Positions 8,036-16,023 of a stretch of 64,000 bases of DNA are shown here, piece after piece; position 1 is the stretch's first letter, and the number at the start of each line of letters is the position of its first letter. The notes below the pieces were generated by a model. That model was not told where the DNA came from. It searched no databases and worked only from the letters and a program-made list of their open reading frames with translations. The stretch is from G963662905 sp965230045 (GTDB taxonomy: Bacteria; Bacteroidota; Bacteroidia; Bacteroidales; WRLA01), in contig OZ245940.1 of NCBI GenBank assembly GCA_965230045.1, positions 2,046,001 to 2,110,000 of the forward strand, in the 5' to 3' direction. The position numbers were made by a program, and so were the translations under genes.

Positions 8036-8883
8036 GGATAAAGGATTTGTTTTTATTGGCCTTTTTGCTCTTGTTCACAGTTTCAGCAGCAAAAGCTCAG
8101 GACAGTGCTGTGCGCTATCCGGTGCGGATTAATGGGCAATGGTTCAAGGATTTTGGGGGTGATTTTATTCAAACCGGTCTGGCTCCGTTAAAATGGGACG
8201 GCAGATCATGGATAAAATTTGGTGGCTTTGCAGCGGTAACCGGCGGATTGATGGTTTTTGATGAAGATATCCATACTTTTTTGCTTGATCATGATTCGCC
8301 ATTTATCACACAGCAAAGTGAGAATTTATTGAATGATATGTGGTCGTTTCAATATGTGCTGCCTGCCATGGGATTAACTTATGCCGCTGCCCGAATCGGT
8401 AAGAATGACCGCCTCGCTTTTACCAGCCTTACTGCTTTCCGGGCATTTATGGTCACCACGGTTTTTACGGGCGGCTTCAAAATGATGTTTCATCGTCACC
8501 GTCCCAACGAGCACGAGCCTCCGGATGCTTATATCTGGGACGGCCCTTCATTGAGTACGGATTTTTTATCATTCCCCTCAGGGCATTCTTCGCTTTCCTT
8601 TGCTGTGGCTGCGGTTGTAGCCTCCGAATATTCTGAAAATAAATGGGTAGGAGGGATCGCCTACGGTCTGGCAGGGCTTACTGCCATCTCGCGCATATAC
8701 GGCAATAAACACTGGGCTTCCGATGTGCTTGCAGGTTCTGTTCTGGGCTATGCTATTGGCCGTTTTGTTCATAAACGTGCTTCAGGAAGAATGGATGCCG
8801 AAAAGAGGAAATTCAGTTTTGCCCCGGCAATTATGCCCGGTGGAGGTTCGGGTATTGTATTGACTTATAAAATTGGTGGTTAG
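8032..8883 (+). CDS. Exported PAP2-family phosphatase
   Basis: Phosphatidic-acid phosphatase type 2 fold, 283 residues. All three active-site motifs are present: KxxxxxxRP as KMMFHRHRP, PSGH as FPSGHSSLSF, and SRxxxxxHxxxD as SRIYGNKHWASD. A signal peptide (about residues 1-22, ending AKAQ) suggests that the catalytic face is periplasmic. The substrate is likely a lipid phosphate such as undecaprenyl or phosphatidyl-glycerol phosphate. The start overlaps the previous stop by 4 bp. The gene ends 2 bp from the convergent Crp/Fnr gene. Confidence 0.9.
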   Translation: MRIKDLFLLAFLLLFTVSAAKAQDSAVRYPVRINGQWFKDFGGDFIQTGLAPLKWDGRSWIKFGGFAAVTGGLMVFDEDIHTFLLDHDSPFITQQSENLLNDMWSFQYVLPAMGLTYAAARIGKNDRLAFTSLTAFRAFMVTTVFTGGFKMMFHRHRPNEHEPPDAYIWDGPSLSTDFLSFPSGHSSLSFAVAAVVASEYSENKWVGGIAYGLAGLTAISRIYGNKHWASDVLAGSVLGYAIGRFVHKRASGRMDAEKRKFSFAPAIMPGGGSGIVLTYKIGG

Positions 8884-8885
8884 GA

Positions 8886-9563
8886 CTATTCCCTGATCAA
8901 GGCTTTTAAGGCCTGAACATTCAGGATCCGGATTTCTTTTCCATGTGTTTCAATGATTTTATCTTCGCGCAACTCTTTGATACTCCGTGCCAATGCCGGA
9001 CGGCTAACGCCAAAAAGTACCGCCAATTGTTCCTGCGAACTTTCCATTATTAGGGTTTGTGACCGGGTCTCCCTGCTTTTTGTCAGGTAATAATGTGCCA
9101 GTTTCCCCTTGATGTCCTGAAAAAACAGGAATTTGATTTTTTCGGATAAAAATTGGGCCCGGCTGGAAATATTATCCAGGTAATTCCTTAAAATCAGCTC
9201 GTTGGCTCCAAGCAACTGCAGGAAATCATTTTTTGGGATATTGAGAACCCGGCTTTCTTCATTGGCAATAATGGAAACCGGATAATGGTTTTGTTTCCCA
9301 AACAAAAATGCAGGAGCAAGCATACGTATGGCTTTTATATCTTCAATTTTTATCGCTTTTCCATTGAAGTCCATCATTTCACCGCGTACACTGCCGCTCA
9401 AAAGGATCAGTTGGGCAGTGGTTTCATCTCCGCTTTGTGCGATGAGGGATTCCCTTTTAAAACTCTTTTCCTGGTAATAGATTTGACTCAAAAGAAGTTC
9501 GATTTCATGCTCTTTTAATCCCTTAAAAAGAATGCATTGGCTGAGATATGCGGCAGTTGTCAT
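8886..9563 (-). CDS. Crp/Fnr-family transcription regulator
   Basis: Regulator of 225 residues. The N-terminal cyclic-nucleotide-binding-like beta barrel spans about residues 10-120. A C-terminal winged helix lies near 165-215, with the recognition region EQLAVLFGVSRPALARSIKEL. There is no FNR-type cysteine cluster at the N-terminus, so oxygen sensing through an iron-sulfur cluster is unlikely. It is divergent from the ferredoxin-like gene at 9670 across a 106-bp gap that holds a perfect TGTAAC/GTTACA palindrome. This layout resembles HcpR-type nitrosative-stress regulators of Bacteroidota, which is an inference; no hcp gene is in view. Confidence 0.9.
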   Translation of the reverse strand: MTTAAYLSQCILFKGLKEHEIELLLSQIYYQEKSFKRESLIAQSGDETTAQLILLSGSVRGEMMDFNGKAIKIEDIKAIRMLAPAFLFGKQNHYPVSIIANEESRVLNIPKNDFLQLLGANELILRNYLDNISSRAQFLSEKIKFLFFQDIKGKLAHYYLTKSRETRSQTLIMESSQEQLAVLFGVSRPALARSIKELREDKIIETHGKEIRILNVQALKALIRE

Positions 9564-9598
9564 AATATTTTGTTAATTTCGGTATTAAAATACCAAAT

Positions 9599-9614
9599 TG
9601 TAACTTAGGTTACA
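9599..9614. promoter_or_regulatory. Crp/Fnr-type operator TGTAAC-N4-GTTACA
   Basis: Perfect 6+6 bp palindrome with a 4-bp centre (TTAG). Its centre (9606.5) lies about 41 bp upstream of the transcription start expected from the -7 box at 9636-9643, the usual place for a class II activator. It also sits 36 bp upstream of the regulator's own start codon (9563), so self-regulation is plausible. Confidence 0.75.
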
Positions 9615-9635
9615 GTTTCTAATCTGAGGGCACAA

Positions 9636-9643
9636 TATATTTG
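9636..9643 (+). promoter_or_regulatory. Promoter -7 box of the ferredoxin-like gene
   Basis: TATATTTG matches TAnnTTTG and lies 26 bp before the ATG at 9670. There is no good TTTG at -33; instead the Crp/Fnr operator occupies that region, fitting activator-dependent transcription. An additional GGTATT-AA-AATACC inverted repeat lies at 9581-9594. Confidence 0.6.
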
Positions 9644-9669
9644 TCTCAAAATTAAAAAAATGATACGCC

Positions 9670-10572
9670 ATGGAAAGAGAAATTGTTCATATCGACGAAG
9701 AAAAATGTAATGGTTGCGGACTTTGTGTGCCCGAATGCCATGAAGGTGCTTTGCAGATCATTGATGGAAAAGCGCGCCTGGTGAGTGATTTGATGAGCGA
9801 TGGGTTAGGCGCTTGCCTGGGACATTGTCCGCAAGACGCCATCAGTATCGAAAAGCGTGAAGCACAGCCGTATAACGAAACAGAGGTAATTGCTTTAATG
9901 ATCCAAAAAGGCCGCAATACGGTTTTGGCACATATGAAGCACCTGAAAGATCATAATGAAACGGTCTATCTCAAAGAGGCCGTAAATTATTTGCTCGAAA
10001 ATGAAGGAAAAATCGATTTTGATGTAAAGGAAGTCATCCGCGAGGTGCATAACAGTGGCAAAAAACCACAAGCCGTTCAGCAAGTCGCTCAAATGCATCA
10101 TCACCATGGTGGGGGATGTCCGGGCTCAAAAAGTATGGACTTTGGAAATATTGATCCGGATGTGCCGGCTGCTGCCCTGGGAACGCAGGCCAGCCAACTA
10201 AAGCAGTGGCCGGTGCAAATGCATCTCGTGCAGCCCAATGCCAGCTATTTTCAAAATTCCGACCTTTTGCTTGCAGCCGATTGTGTTGCGTTTTCTATGG
10301 GAAATTTCCATCAGGATTACCTTAAAGGCAAAAGTCTGGCCGTGCTTTGCCCCAAGCTGGATCAGGGCATAGATTCTTATATCGAAAAAGTGCGCATGAT
10401 GATTGATGACGCAAAAGTGAATACCATCACAGTGATGATGATGCAGGTGCCTTGTTGCAGCGGTTTGCTCCATATCGTGAAAGCAGCACAGGCGAATGCA
10501 AACAGAAAAGTGCCGGTGAAATCCATTATTGTTGGCTTGCAGGGGGAATTGCTGAAGGAAGAATGGGTGTAA
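9670..10572 (+). CDS. 4Fe-4S ferredoxin-domain protein with His-rich linker
   Basis: Iron-sulfur protein of 300 residues. The N-terminal 60 residues form a bacterial ferredoxin domain with CNGCGLCVPEC (first cluster) and ACLGHCP (second). A linker near residues 140-152 carries MHHHHGGGCPG, a possible metal site. The C-terminal domain (about 175-300) has further conserved cysteines, VLCPKLD and VPCCSG. Proteins of this layout in Bacteroidota often sit beside Crp/Fnr regulators and hybrid-cluster (hcp) genes and may supply electrons. The direct function is unproven. The last nine codons recur 588 bp downstream (see repeat at 11134). Confidence 0.85.
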   Translation: MEREIVHIDEEKCNGCGLCVPECHEGALQIIDGKARLVSDLMSDGLGACLGHCPQDAISIEKREAQPYNETEVIALMIQKGRNTVLAHMKHLKDHNETVYLKEAVNYLLENEGKIDFDVKEVIREVHNSGKKPQAVQQVAQMHHHHGGGCPGSKSMDFGNIDPDVPAAALGTQASQLKQWPVQMHLVQPNASYFQNSDLLLAADCVAFSMGNFHQDYLKGKSLAVLCPKLDQGIDSYIEKVRMMIDDAKVNTITVMMMQVPCCSGLLHIVKAAQANANRKVPVKSIIVGLQGELLKEEWV

Positions 10573-10579
10573 ATCTTTC
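10546..10579 (+). repeat. 34-bp direct repeat, copy A (ferredoxin gene 3' end)
   Basis: Covers the last codons of the ferredoxin-like gene (ELLKEEWV and stop) plus a few bases. The same 34 bases, with one change, recur at 11134-11167. The interval between the copies (10580-11133) contains REP-like palindromes. Confidence 0.8.
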
Positions 10580-10784
10580 TTTTCTGTTTTTTGGATAATA
10601 AATAGTCAAAAAGTTAATTATCTTAATATCAATATTTTAATGAGGCTAATGCTTTGAGTTTGGGCGTCTTGATTTCATTTTAATAGCTATTTGTTGGCAA
10701 TAAAGATATTTGTGCAATCAGGATTATTCTCCTGTTATGCGCATACGTCTATTGATTTTACGTTAGACGAAAATTTTAATCCAA

Positions 10785-11070
10785 TTGTTTTCAAAACAAG
10801 AATCATCCTCGTTTAGACAGTGGGGCGGCCTGTCAAAACAGTGGTTCTTGAGCCTGTCGAAAGACGGGCCGGATAAGGGTGAATTCCCGATGCTTAGAAT
10901 TTCCATCAAAGGGCAACAGCTTTGCCGAGGCACGAGGCACTACTTTGATTGGAAATTCTTGGTATCGGGAAGAGCGGGGGGAAGCATTGTTTTGACTTGG
11001 CTTTTTGGTTCCTTTTGTGCCAAGACAAAAGGAATAAAAACAGTGGTCGAAGACATGCTTTATATTCAAT
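10785..11070. repeat. Mosaic of REP-like palindromes
   Basis: Three palindromic parts are visible. One is a GAGCCTGTCGAAAGACGGG block (10852-10870), like the widespread TTCGACAGGCTCAGG repeat. The second is a long imperfect inverted repeat with arms of about 27 nt, TCCCGATGCTTAGAATTTCC near 10887 and its near-complement ending TATCGGGA near 10970. The third is a perfect 10-bp hairpin TTCCTTTTGT/ACAAAAGGAA near 11009-11034. No protein is supported. Nothing is seen in 10580-10784 or 11071-11133. Confidence 0.7.
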
Positions 11071-11133
11071 ATTTTTAGAGTTTACAGATGCCTAAAGTTA
11101 AAAACTGGTGTCTTATCTGGAAAACAGGAGGGA

Positions 11134-11167
11134 GAATTGCTAAAGGAAGAATGGGTGTAAATCTTTC
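11134..11167 (+). repeat. 34-bp direct repeat, copy B
   Basis: Second copy of the ferredoxin 3' end with one mismatch (CTA for CTG). In the same frame it still reads GELLKEEWV and stop, preceded by residues KQE where the real gene has GLQ. It appears to be a remnant of a second ferredoxin gene end or of a duplication. From 11168 to 11296 only a short run of GGCATTGCAACG-like repeats is seen. Confidence 0.8.
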
Positions 11168-11296
11168 GTTTATATAATCTGCATTGGCCTTGCAATGCTG
11201 TTGAAACGGTGTTGCAACGGCATTGCAACGCCAATAAAAAGGTTTTATCGAGACATGAAATCAGCTTAAAAACAGCAGGTACTTCTGAGGCAAGGT

Positions 11297-11527
11297 TTAT
11301 CCGCGATAGGGCTCCACCTTAATGTTGAACTCTTTATGCTTGTTCTTGTTTTTGCATTTCGATTTATCCGTGCCTCCGCAGACACAGCCTCCATGTTTCC
11401 CTGCACTGTCGTCGTGAGAGCTGCATGACTTGGTAAAAACACCGTTTTTAAACATAAACATCTTAATAGCAATGCCGGCAATGGCAATTCCGAGAAGAAC
11501 TGTAGTCAGAAGGAGTAATTTGAGCAT
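11297..11527 (-). CDS. Small membrane protein with Cys-rich tail
   Basis: Protein of 76 residues starting at the ATG at 11527; the longer frame begins only with TTG. One hydrophobic helix (about residues 1-22, LLLLTTVLLGIAIAGIAI) is followed by a polar tail with CVCGG and further Cys and Lys/Asn residues. It resembles short Bacteroidota proteins annotated only as membrane or secreted protein. An AAAAAG stretch precedes the ATG as a weak ribosome binding site. Function unknown. It is convergent with the ferredoxin-like gene. Confidence 0.7.
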   Translation of the reverse strand: MLKLLLLTTVLLGIAIAGIAIKMFMFKNGVFTKSCSSHDDSAGKHGGCVCGGTDKSKCKNKNKHKEFNIKVEPYRG

Positions 11528-11606
11528 CTTTTTACGCGTTTCTTGTTTGAGAAATAACAACGCTGCGGCATCTTTGTTTGGTATATCCTGATAATATTTC
11601 CTTTGA

Positions 11607-13211
11607 CTATTGTATCACCCCAAACTGCCGTGCTCCCACAAACTCATTCCCACAAACAACCTGTAAAATATAGTTCCCGCTTTTGTAACTCTCCAAAGAT
11701 ATAATATATTCTTCTGTGCCCTGTGGCAATGGATAAGTGGCCAGCATCCTGCCTTGCAGGTCGAAAACAAGCAGCTCGCCTTTTTGAGGCAGGGGGGCAA
11801 AACGGATGTTGATCTGCCCTTGGGCCGGATTGGGTGCTATTTGTATTTTGTTTTCCGGCTTTTTGGGTAGCTCGCCCGTGGCAGTGGTAATGATAAAATC
11901 CTCTGCATAAAACTCTACCGCCCCGCTGGGGATACCGCCCGGGCACCAGGGGTCGTAATGGTTGGTGTCGGTTTGCAGGCTGTCGTATTCCAGATCGGAA
12001 TTGAGTTTGAAAAGTACACTGCCCGGTTCGGAATAATCTGTTGTGAAGAAGTAGAATTTATCATCTTTGCTTTTGGCTACCTCAGAATATAAGTTTGGCT
12101 CGTTGGATACCAGGCTTTTTATCTTGATAATACTTCCATTGGTATCCAGCTTTACGGCCAGGCTTTGGTATTCATATTCAATATAGGGTAAAGTGTCCGG
12201 AGCTTCAGGGTCTCTGTACCAACGTGCTGAAGCAATTAAAGTGCTGTCATTCAAAAGAGCACCGGAATAATAACGCGCCGGCTTATATCCATCAAAATGA
12301 AAGGATTGATAGTTGGCTGTATTTTGCCCGTTTGCATTATATACATTGAGTGCCGGGCTGCTGTACTCAAATTTGAATTCCCCCAGGCCAATAAATTTTT
12401 CGGTATCCGGAAAATTTAAAGCTTTTAAAGCCCCGCCTAAGAAAACAGTATCCCTGATGCTGGGGGCGTCTGCCCAAAGGAATTCCCCATCGGGACTGAC
12501 ACATGCATAGTAGGGGCTTGAAAACCATTCCAGAGAATCCCAACGGTAATAGCATTCCCCGGCACAAATGGTATTGCCCGATGGCAGCATTTCTATATCA
12601 CGGATTAATGGAAGGATAATATTGCTGTCGCCGGCATAGGAATGCAATGGGCAGTTCCAAATGAGTTCCCCTTCTGGGGAATACTTAAGGATATAGCTTT
12701 CCGTTCCCGAAGCATTGGGGTCAAGATAGCGCATTAGGGTTACAATATTGCCATCAGGAGCCAATGCAAGATCAACACCATAATTAAGTATTTCCGGCGA
12801 ATAATAAAGCATGGCCCATTCTTTTTTGCCACATGCATTAAGCTTTATCAGGAAAGGGTCGTTGTTTGAGCTTAAAGCTTTTGTGCCTCCAATGGAATAT
12901 ATATTGCCATTGTTGTCCTGCTGGCTTTGTACGATATAATTGTAAGTTTCCTCATGAAGTATGTCAAAAGTGTGTATGTCTTTCTCCCAGAGTTTGTTTC
13001 CATTAATATCTGTTTTAGAGATAAGGCCTTGATAAGAAAAGCCATTATTGCTTAAATTGTGAGTCAATAGTATTCCATTATCCTGGCTAATGTTAATTTT
13101 TCTTGAGATAGTATTGTATCTTATTACGGCCTTCCAAATGGAATCATTTTGAGCTTTGATAAGAAGTGAGTTTAGGACTAAAAAAAGGGTTAGGCTTATA
13201 TATGGTTTCAT
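11607..13211 (-). CDS. T9SS-exported protein, type A sorting domain (copy A)
   Basis: The start is taken at the ATG at 13211 (MKPYISLTLF), which gives a proper signal peptide ending near IKAQ; the longer frame adds seven residues without support. The body (about 25-440) has repeated beta-propeller-like strands (DNGNIYSIGGTKA, PDGNIVTLMRY, LPSGNTICAGE). The last 80 residues are a T9SS type A sorting domain, with IQIAPNPAQGQINIRF and a final GARQFGVIQ. It would be secreted across the outer membrane by type IX secretion and perhaps attached to the surface. It is a near-copy of the gene at 13777-15381. Function beyond secretion is unknown. Confidence 0.85.
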   Translation of the reverse strand: MKPYISLTLFLVLNSLLIKAQNDSIWKAVIRYNTISRKINISQDNGILLTHNLSNNGFSYQGLISKTDINGNKLWEKDIHTFDILHEETYNYIVQSQQDNNGNIYSIGGTKALSSNNDPFLIKLNACGKKEWAMLYYSPEILNYGVDLALAPDGNIVTLMRYLDPNASGTESYILKYSPEGELIWNCPLHSYAGDSNIILPLIRDIEMLPSGNTICAGECYYRWDSLEWFSSPYYACVSPDGEFLWADAPSIRDTVFLGGALKALNFPDTEKFIGLGEFKFEYSSPALNVYNANGQNTANYQSFHFDGYKPARYYSGALLNDSTLIASARWYRDPEAPDTLPYIEYEYQSLAVKLDTNGSIIKIKSLVSNEPNLYSEVAKSKDDKFYFFTTDYSEPGSVLFKLNSDLEYDSLQTDTNHYDPWCPGGIPSGAVEFYAEDFIITTATGELPKKPENKIQIAPNPAQGQINIRFAPLPQKGELLVFDLQGRMLATYPLPQGTEEYIISLESYKSGNYILQVVCGNEFVGARQFGVIQ

Positions 13212-13238
13212 ATTTATTTTGCTTTTTGGCATACTTAA

Positions 13239-13272
13239 AGCAGTCGGGAACCCAGAGGGTTTCCCGACTGCT
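13239..13272 (-). terminator. Strong hairpin between sorting-domain fragment and copy A
   Basis: Arms AGCAGTCGGGAACCC and GGGTTTCCCGACTGCT pair over 15 bp with one bulge. It lies 7 bp after the stop of the minus-strand frame at 13279 and before the gene starting at 13211. There is no clear T-run, so it may be an mRNA hairpin rather than a full terminator. A copy with one mismatch occurs at 15411-15444. Confidence 0.5.
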
Positions 13273-13278
13273 AAAGTG

Positions 13279-13767
13279 TTAATTATTAATTACATTGAAA
13301 GTCCGGGTTCCGATTGAATGGTTTTTATCAGCTAATTTCAGGAAATAACTGCCCGTAGGATAATTTTGCAAATTTAATTTATATTGGTCCATGCCATTGG
13401 AAAGCATAATGGCATCCATAATTTTTCCATTGGCATCATATACGCTCAGTAAGGCGCTGTTTTTTAATTCTGAGAAACGGATGTTGAGCTTTTCTGTTGC
13501 AGGGTTTGGATAAACGCTAAGCTTTGGTGTGTCTTTTTCAGCTATTTCCAGCTTTCTGTATTTTTCAAAAGGGTCTTCTGTATTGCCCGATTTAAAACCT
13601 TCGTCCTGCAGGTAAAGGGGTTCGGAATACTCAATGGCTTTTGCCGTAAGCAGTATGTTGCGGGCATATGCAGCCGCTAAACTGTTGGGATCATGGCCAA
13701 TCTGTATTAGGTTTTGTCGGATGAGGGGGAAGGCTTTATCTGATATTATCGGGTTTGTATTCATCAT
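13279..13767 (-). pseudogene. Orphan T9SS sorting-domain fragment (unit A)
   Basis: Frame of 162 codons without a signal peptide. From residue 35 it reads ARNILLTAKAIEYSEPLYL and then a complete type A sorting domain (KLSVYPNPATEKLNIRFSEL ... FLKLADKN ... TRTFNVINN). The first 34 residues (IGHDPNSLAAAY) look like the inside of a larger protein. A sorting domain without a signal peptide cannot be exported, so I read it as the 3' remnant of a bigger cargo gene. It starts 10 bp after the stop of the gene at 13777. Confidence 0.65.
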
Positions 13768-13776
13768 ACCAAAAGT

Positions 13777-15381
13777 TTAATTTATCACCCCAAACTGCCG
13801 TGCTCCTACAAACTCATTCCCACAAACAACCTGTAAAATATAGTTCCCGCATTTGAAGCCCTCCAAAGATAAAATATATTCTTCTGTGCCCTTTGACAAT
13901 GGATAAGTGGCCAGCATCCTGCCTTGCAGGTCGAAAACAAGCAGCTCGCCTTTTTGAGGCAGGGGGGCAAAACGGATGTTGATCTGCCCTTGGGCCGGAT
14001 TGGGTGCTATTTGTATTTTGTTTTCCGGCTTTTTGGGTAGCTCGCCCGTGGCAGTGGTAATGATAAAATCCTCTGCATAAAACTCTACCGCCCCGCTGGG
14101 GATACCGCCCGGGCACCAGGGGTCGTAATGGTTGGTGTCGGTTTGCAGGCTGTCGTATTCCAGATCGGAATTGAGTTTGAAAAGTACACTGCCCGGTTCG
14201 GAATAATCTGTTGTGAAGAAGTAGAATTTATCATCTTTGCTTTTGGCTACCTCAGAATATAAGTTTGGCTCGTTGGATACCAGGCTTTTTATCTTGATAA
14301 TACTTCCATTGGTATCCAGCTTTACGGCCAGGCTTTGGTATTCATATTCAATATAGGGTAAAGTGTCCGGAGCTTCAGGGTCTCTGTACCAACGTGCTGA
14401 AGCAATTAAAGTGCTGTCATTCAAAAGAGCACCGGAATAATAATGCGCCGGCTTATATCCATCAAAATGAAAGGATTGATAGTTGGCTGTATTTTGCCCG
14501 TTTGCATTATATACATTGAGTGCCGGGCTGCTGTACTCAAATTTGAATTCCCCCAGGCCAATAAATTTTTCGGTATCCGGAAAATTTAAAGCTTTTAAAG
14601 CCCCGCCTAAGAAAACAGTATCCCTGATGCTGGGGGCGTCTGCCCAAAGGAATTCCCCATCGGGACTGACACATGCATAATAGGGGCTTGAAAACCATTC
14701 CAGAGAATCCCAACGGTAATAGCATTCCCCGGCACAAATGGTATTGCCCGATGGCAGCATTTCTATATCACGGATTAATGGAAGGATAATATTGCTGTCG
14801 CCGGCATAGGAATGCAATGGGCAGTTCCAAATGAGTTCCCCTTCTGGGGAATACTTAAGGATATAGCTTTCCGTTCCCGAAGCATTGGGGTCAAGATAGC
14901 GCATTAGGGTTACAATATTGCCATCAGGAGCCAATGCAAGATCAACACCATAATTAAGTATTTCCGGCGAATAATAAAGCATGGCCCATTCTTTTTTGCC
15001 ACATGCATTAAGCTTTATCAGGAAAGGGTCGTTGTTTGGGCTTAAAGCTTTTGTGCCTCCAATGGAATATATATTGCCATTGTTGTCCTGCTGGCTTTGT
15101 ACGATATAATTGTAAGTTTCCTCATGAAGCATGTCAAAAGTGTGTATGTCTTTCTCCCAGAGTTTGTTTCCATTAATATCTGTTTTAGAGATAAGGCCTT
15201 GATAAGAAAAGCCATTATTGCTTAAATTGTGTGTCAAAAGGATGCCATTATCCTGGCTAATGTTAATTTTTCTTGAGCGAGAATTGTATCTTATTACGGC
15301 CTTCCAAATGGAATCATTTTGAGCTTTGATAAGAAGTGAGTTTAGGACTAAAACCAGGGTTAGGGTTATATATAGTTTCAT
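13777..15381 (-). CDS. T9SS-exported protein, type A sorting domain (copy B)
   Basis: Near-identical paralogue of the gene at 11607. The start is the ATG at 15381 (MKLYITLTLV), giving a signal peptide that ends near IKAQ; the extra upstream residues of the longer frame (MFRFPDCFNN) are not signal-like. The beta-rich body and type A sorting domain (IQIAPNPAQGQINIRF ... GARQFGVIN) match copy A. The C-terminal 25 residues hold several differences (SKGTEEYILSLEGFKCGNYI in part), including a Ser-to-Cys change. Expected to be secreted by type IX. The role is unknown. Confidence 0.85.
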   Translation of the reverse strand: MKLYITLTLVLVLNSLLIKAQNDSIWKAVIRYNSRSRKINISQDNGILLTHNLSNNGFSYQGLISKTDINGNKLWEKDIHTFDMLHEETYNYIVQSQQDNNGNIYSIGGTKALSPNNDPFLIKLNACGKKEWAMLYYSPEILNYGVDLALAPDGNIVTLMRYLDPNASGTESYILKYSPEGELIWNCPLHSYAGDSNIILPLIRDIEMLPSGNTICAGECYYRWDSLEWFSSPYYACVSPDGEFLWADAPSIRDTVFLGGALKALNFPDTEKFIGLGEFKFEYSSPALNVYNANGQNTANYQSFHFDGYKPAHYYSGALLNDSTLIASARWYRDPEAPDTLPYIEYEYQSLAVKLDTNGSIIKIKSLVSNEPNLYSEVAKSKDDKFYFFTTDYSEPGSVLFKLNSDLEYDSLQTDTNHYDPWCPGGIPSGAVEFYAEDFIITTATGELPKKPENKIQIAPNPAQGQINIRFAPLPQKGELLVFDLQGRMLATYPLSKGTEEYILSLEGFKCGNYILQVVCGNEFVGARQFGVIN

Positions 15382-15410
15382 AATTTGATATTGCTTTTGG
15401 GTATTATTGA

Positions 15411-15444
15411 AGCAGTCAGGAAACCGAAACATTTCCCGACTGCT
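15411..15444 (-). terminator. Hairpin between sorting-domain fragment and copy B
   Basis: Arms AGCAGTCAGGAAA and TTTCCCGACTGCT pair over 13 bp with one mismatch. Position and sequence match the hairpin at 13239-13272, so it belongs to the tandem duplication. There is no clear T-run. Confidence 0.45.
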
Positions 15445-15450
15445 AAAGTG

Positions 15451-15963
15451 TTAATTATTAATTACATTGAAAGTCTGGGTTCCGATTAAATGGTTTTTAT
15501 CAGCTAATTTCAGGAAATAACTGCCCGTAGGATAATTTTGTATGTTCAATTTATATTGCCCCATGCCATTGGAAAGCATAATGGCATCCATAATTTTTCC
15601 ATTGGCATCATATACGCTCAGTAAGGCGCTGTTTTTCAATTCTGAGAAACGGATGTTGAGCTTTTCTGTTGCAGGGTTTGGATAAACGCTAAGCTTTGGT
15701 GTGTCTTTTTCAGCTATTTCCAGCTTTCTGTATTTTTCAAAAGGGTCTTCTGTATTGCCCGATTTAAAACCTTCGTCCTGCAGGTAAAGGGGTTCGGAAT
15801 ACTCAATGGCTTTTGCCGTAAGCAGTATGTTGCGGGCGGCAATATCTGTCATAGAAAGCAGCCCTGTGGTATATATTTGTTTCAACATGTTTCCCGAAAT
15901 TTTGGTTGAGGTTTTTGCGTAATATTGAAATGCAAGTATAATAATTCTATCTGGTTTATGCAA
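15451..15963 (-). pseudogene. Orphan T9SS sorting-domain fragment (unit B)
   Basis: Frame of 170 codons whose last 130 residues (from ARNILLTAKAIEYSEPLYL) almost equal those of the fragment at 13279. The N-terminal part (CTD-less, with MLKQIYTTGLLSMTDIA) is unrelated to that of unit A and has no signal peptide. The best start may be the internal Met of MLKQIY at 15888. I infer a remnant of a lost larger cargo gene that was rejoined to a different upstream sequence. Confidence 0.6.
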
Positions 15964-16023
15964 GAATTATTTTTGAATTTTTAATTTGGTTTCCGCGAAA
16001 GATGGATTTCGATTGCATATTCG

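Larger units (their letters stand above)
11613..15837 (-). repeat. Tandem duplication, period about 2.17 kb
   Basis: Unit A (about 11613-13664) and unit B (about 13783-15837) are near-identical. Each holds an orphan sorting-domain fragment followed by a full T9SS cargo gene. The upstream junction falls exactly at the codons for ARNILL; before it the two units are unrelated. The proteins differ at only a few places (for example Ile/Met in FDILHEE, Ser/Pro in ALSSNND, Arg/His in YKPARYY), with most changes at the ends. High identity suggests recent duplication or ongoing conversion. Confidence 0.85.
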
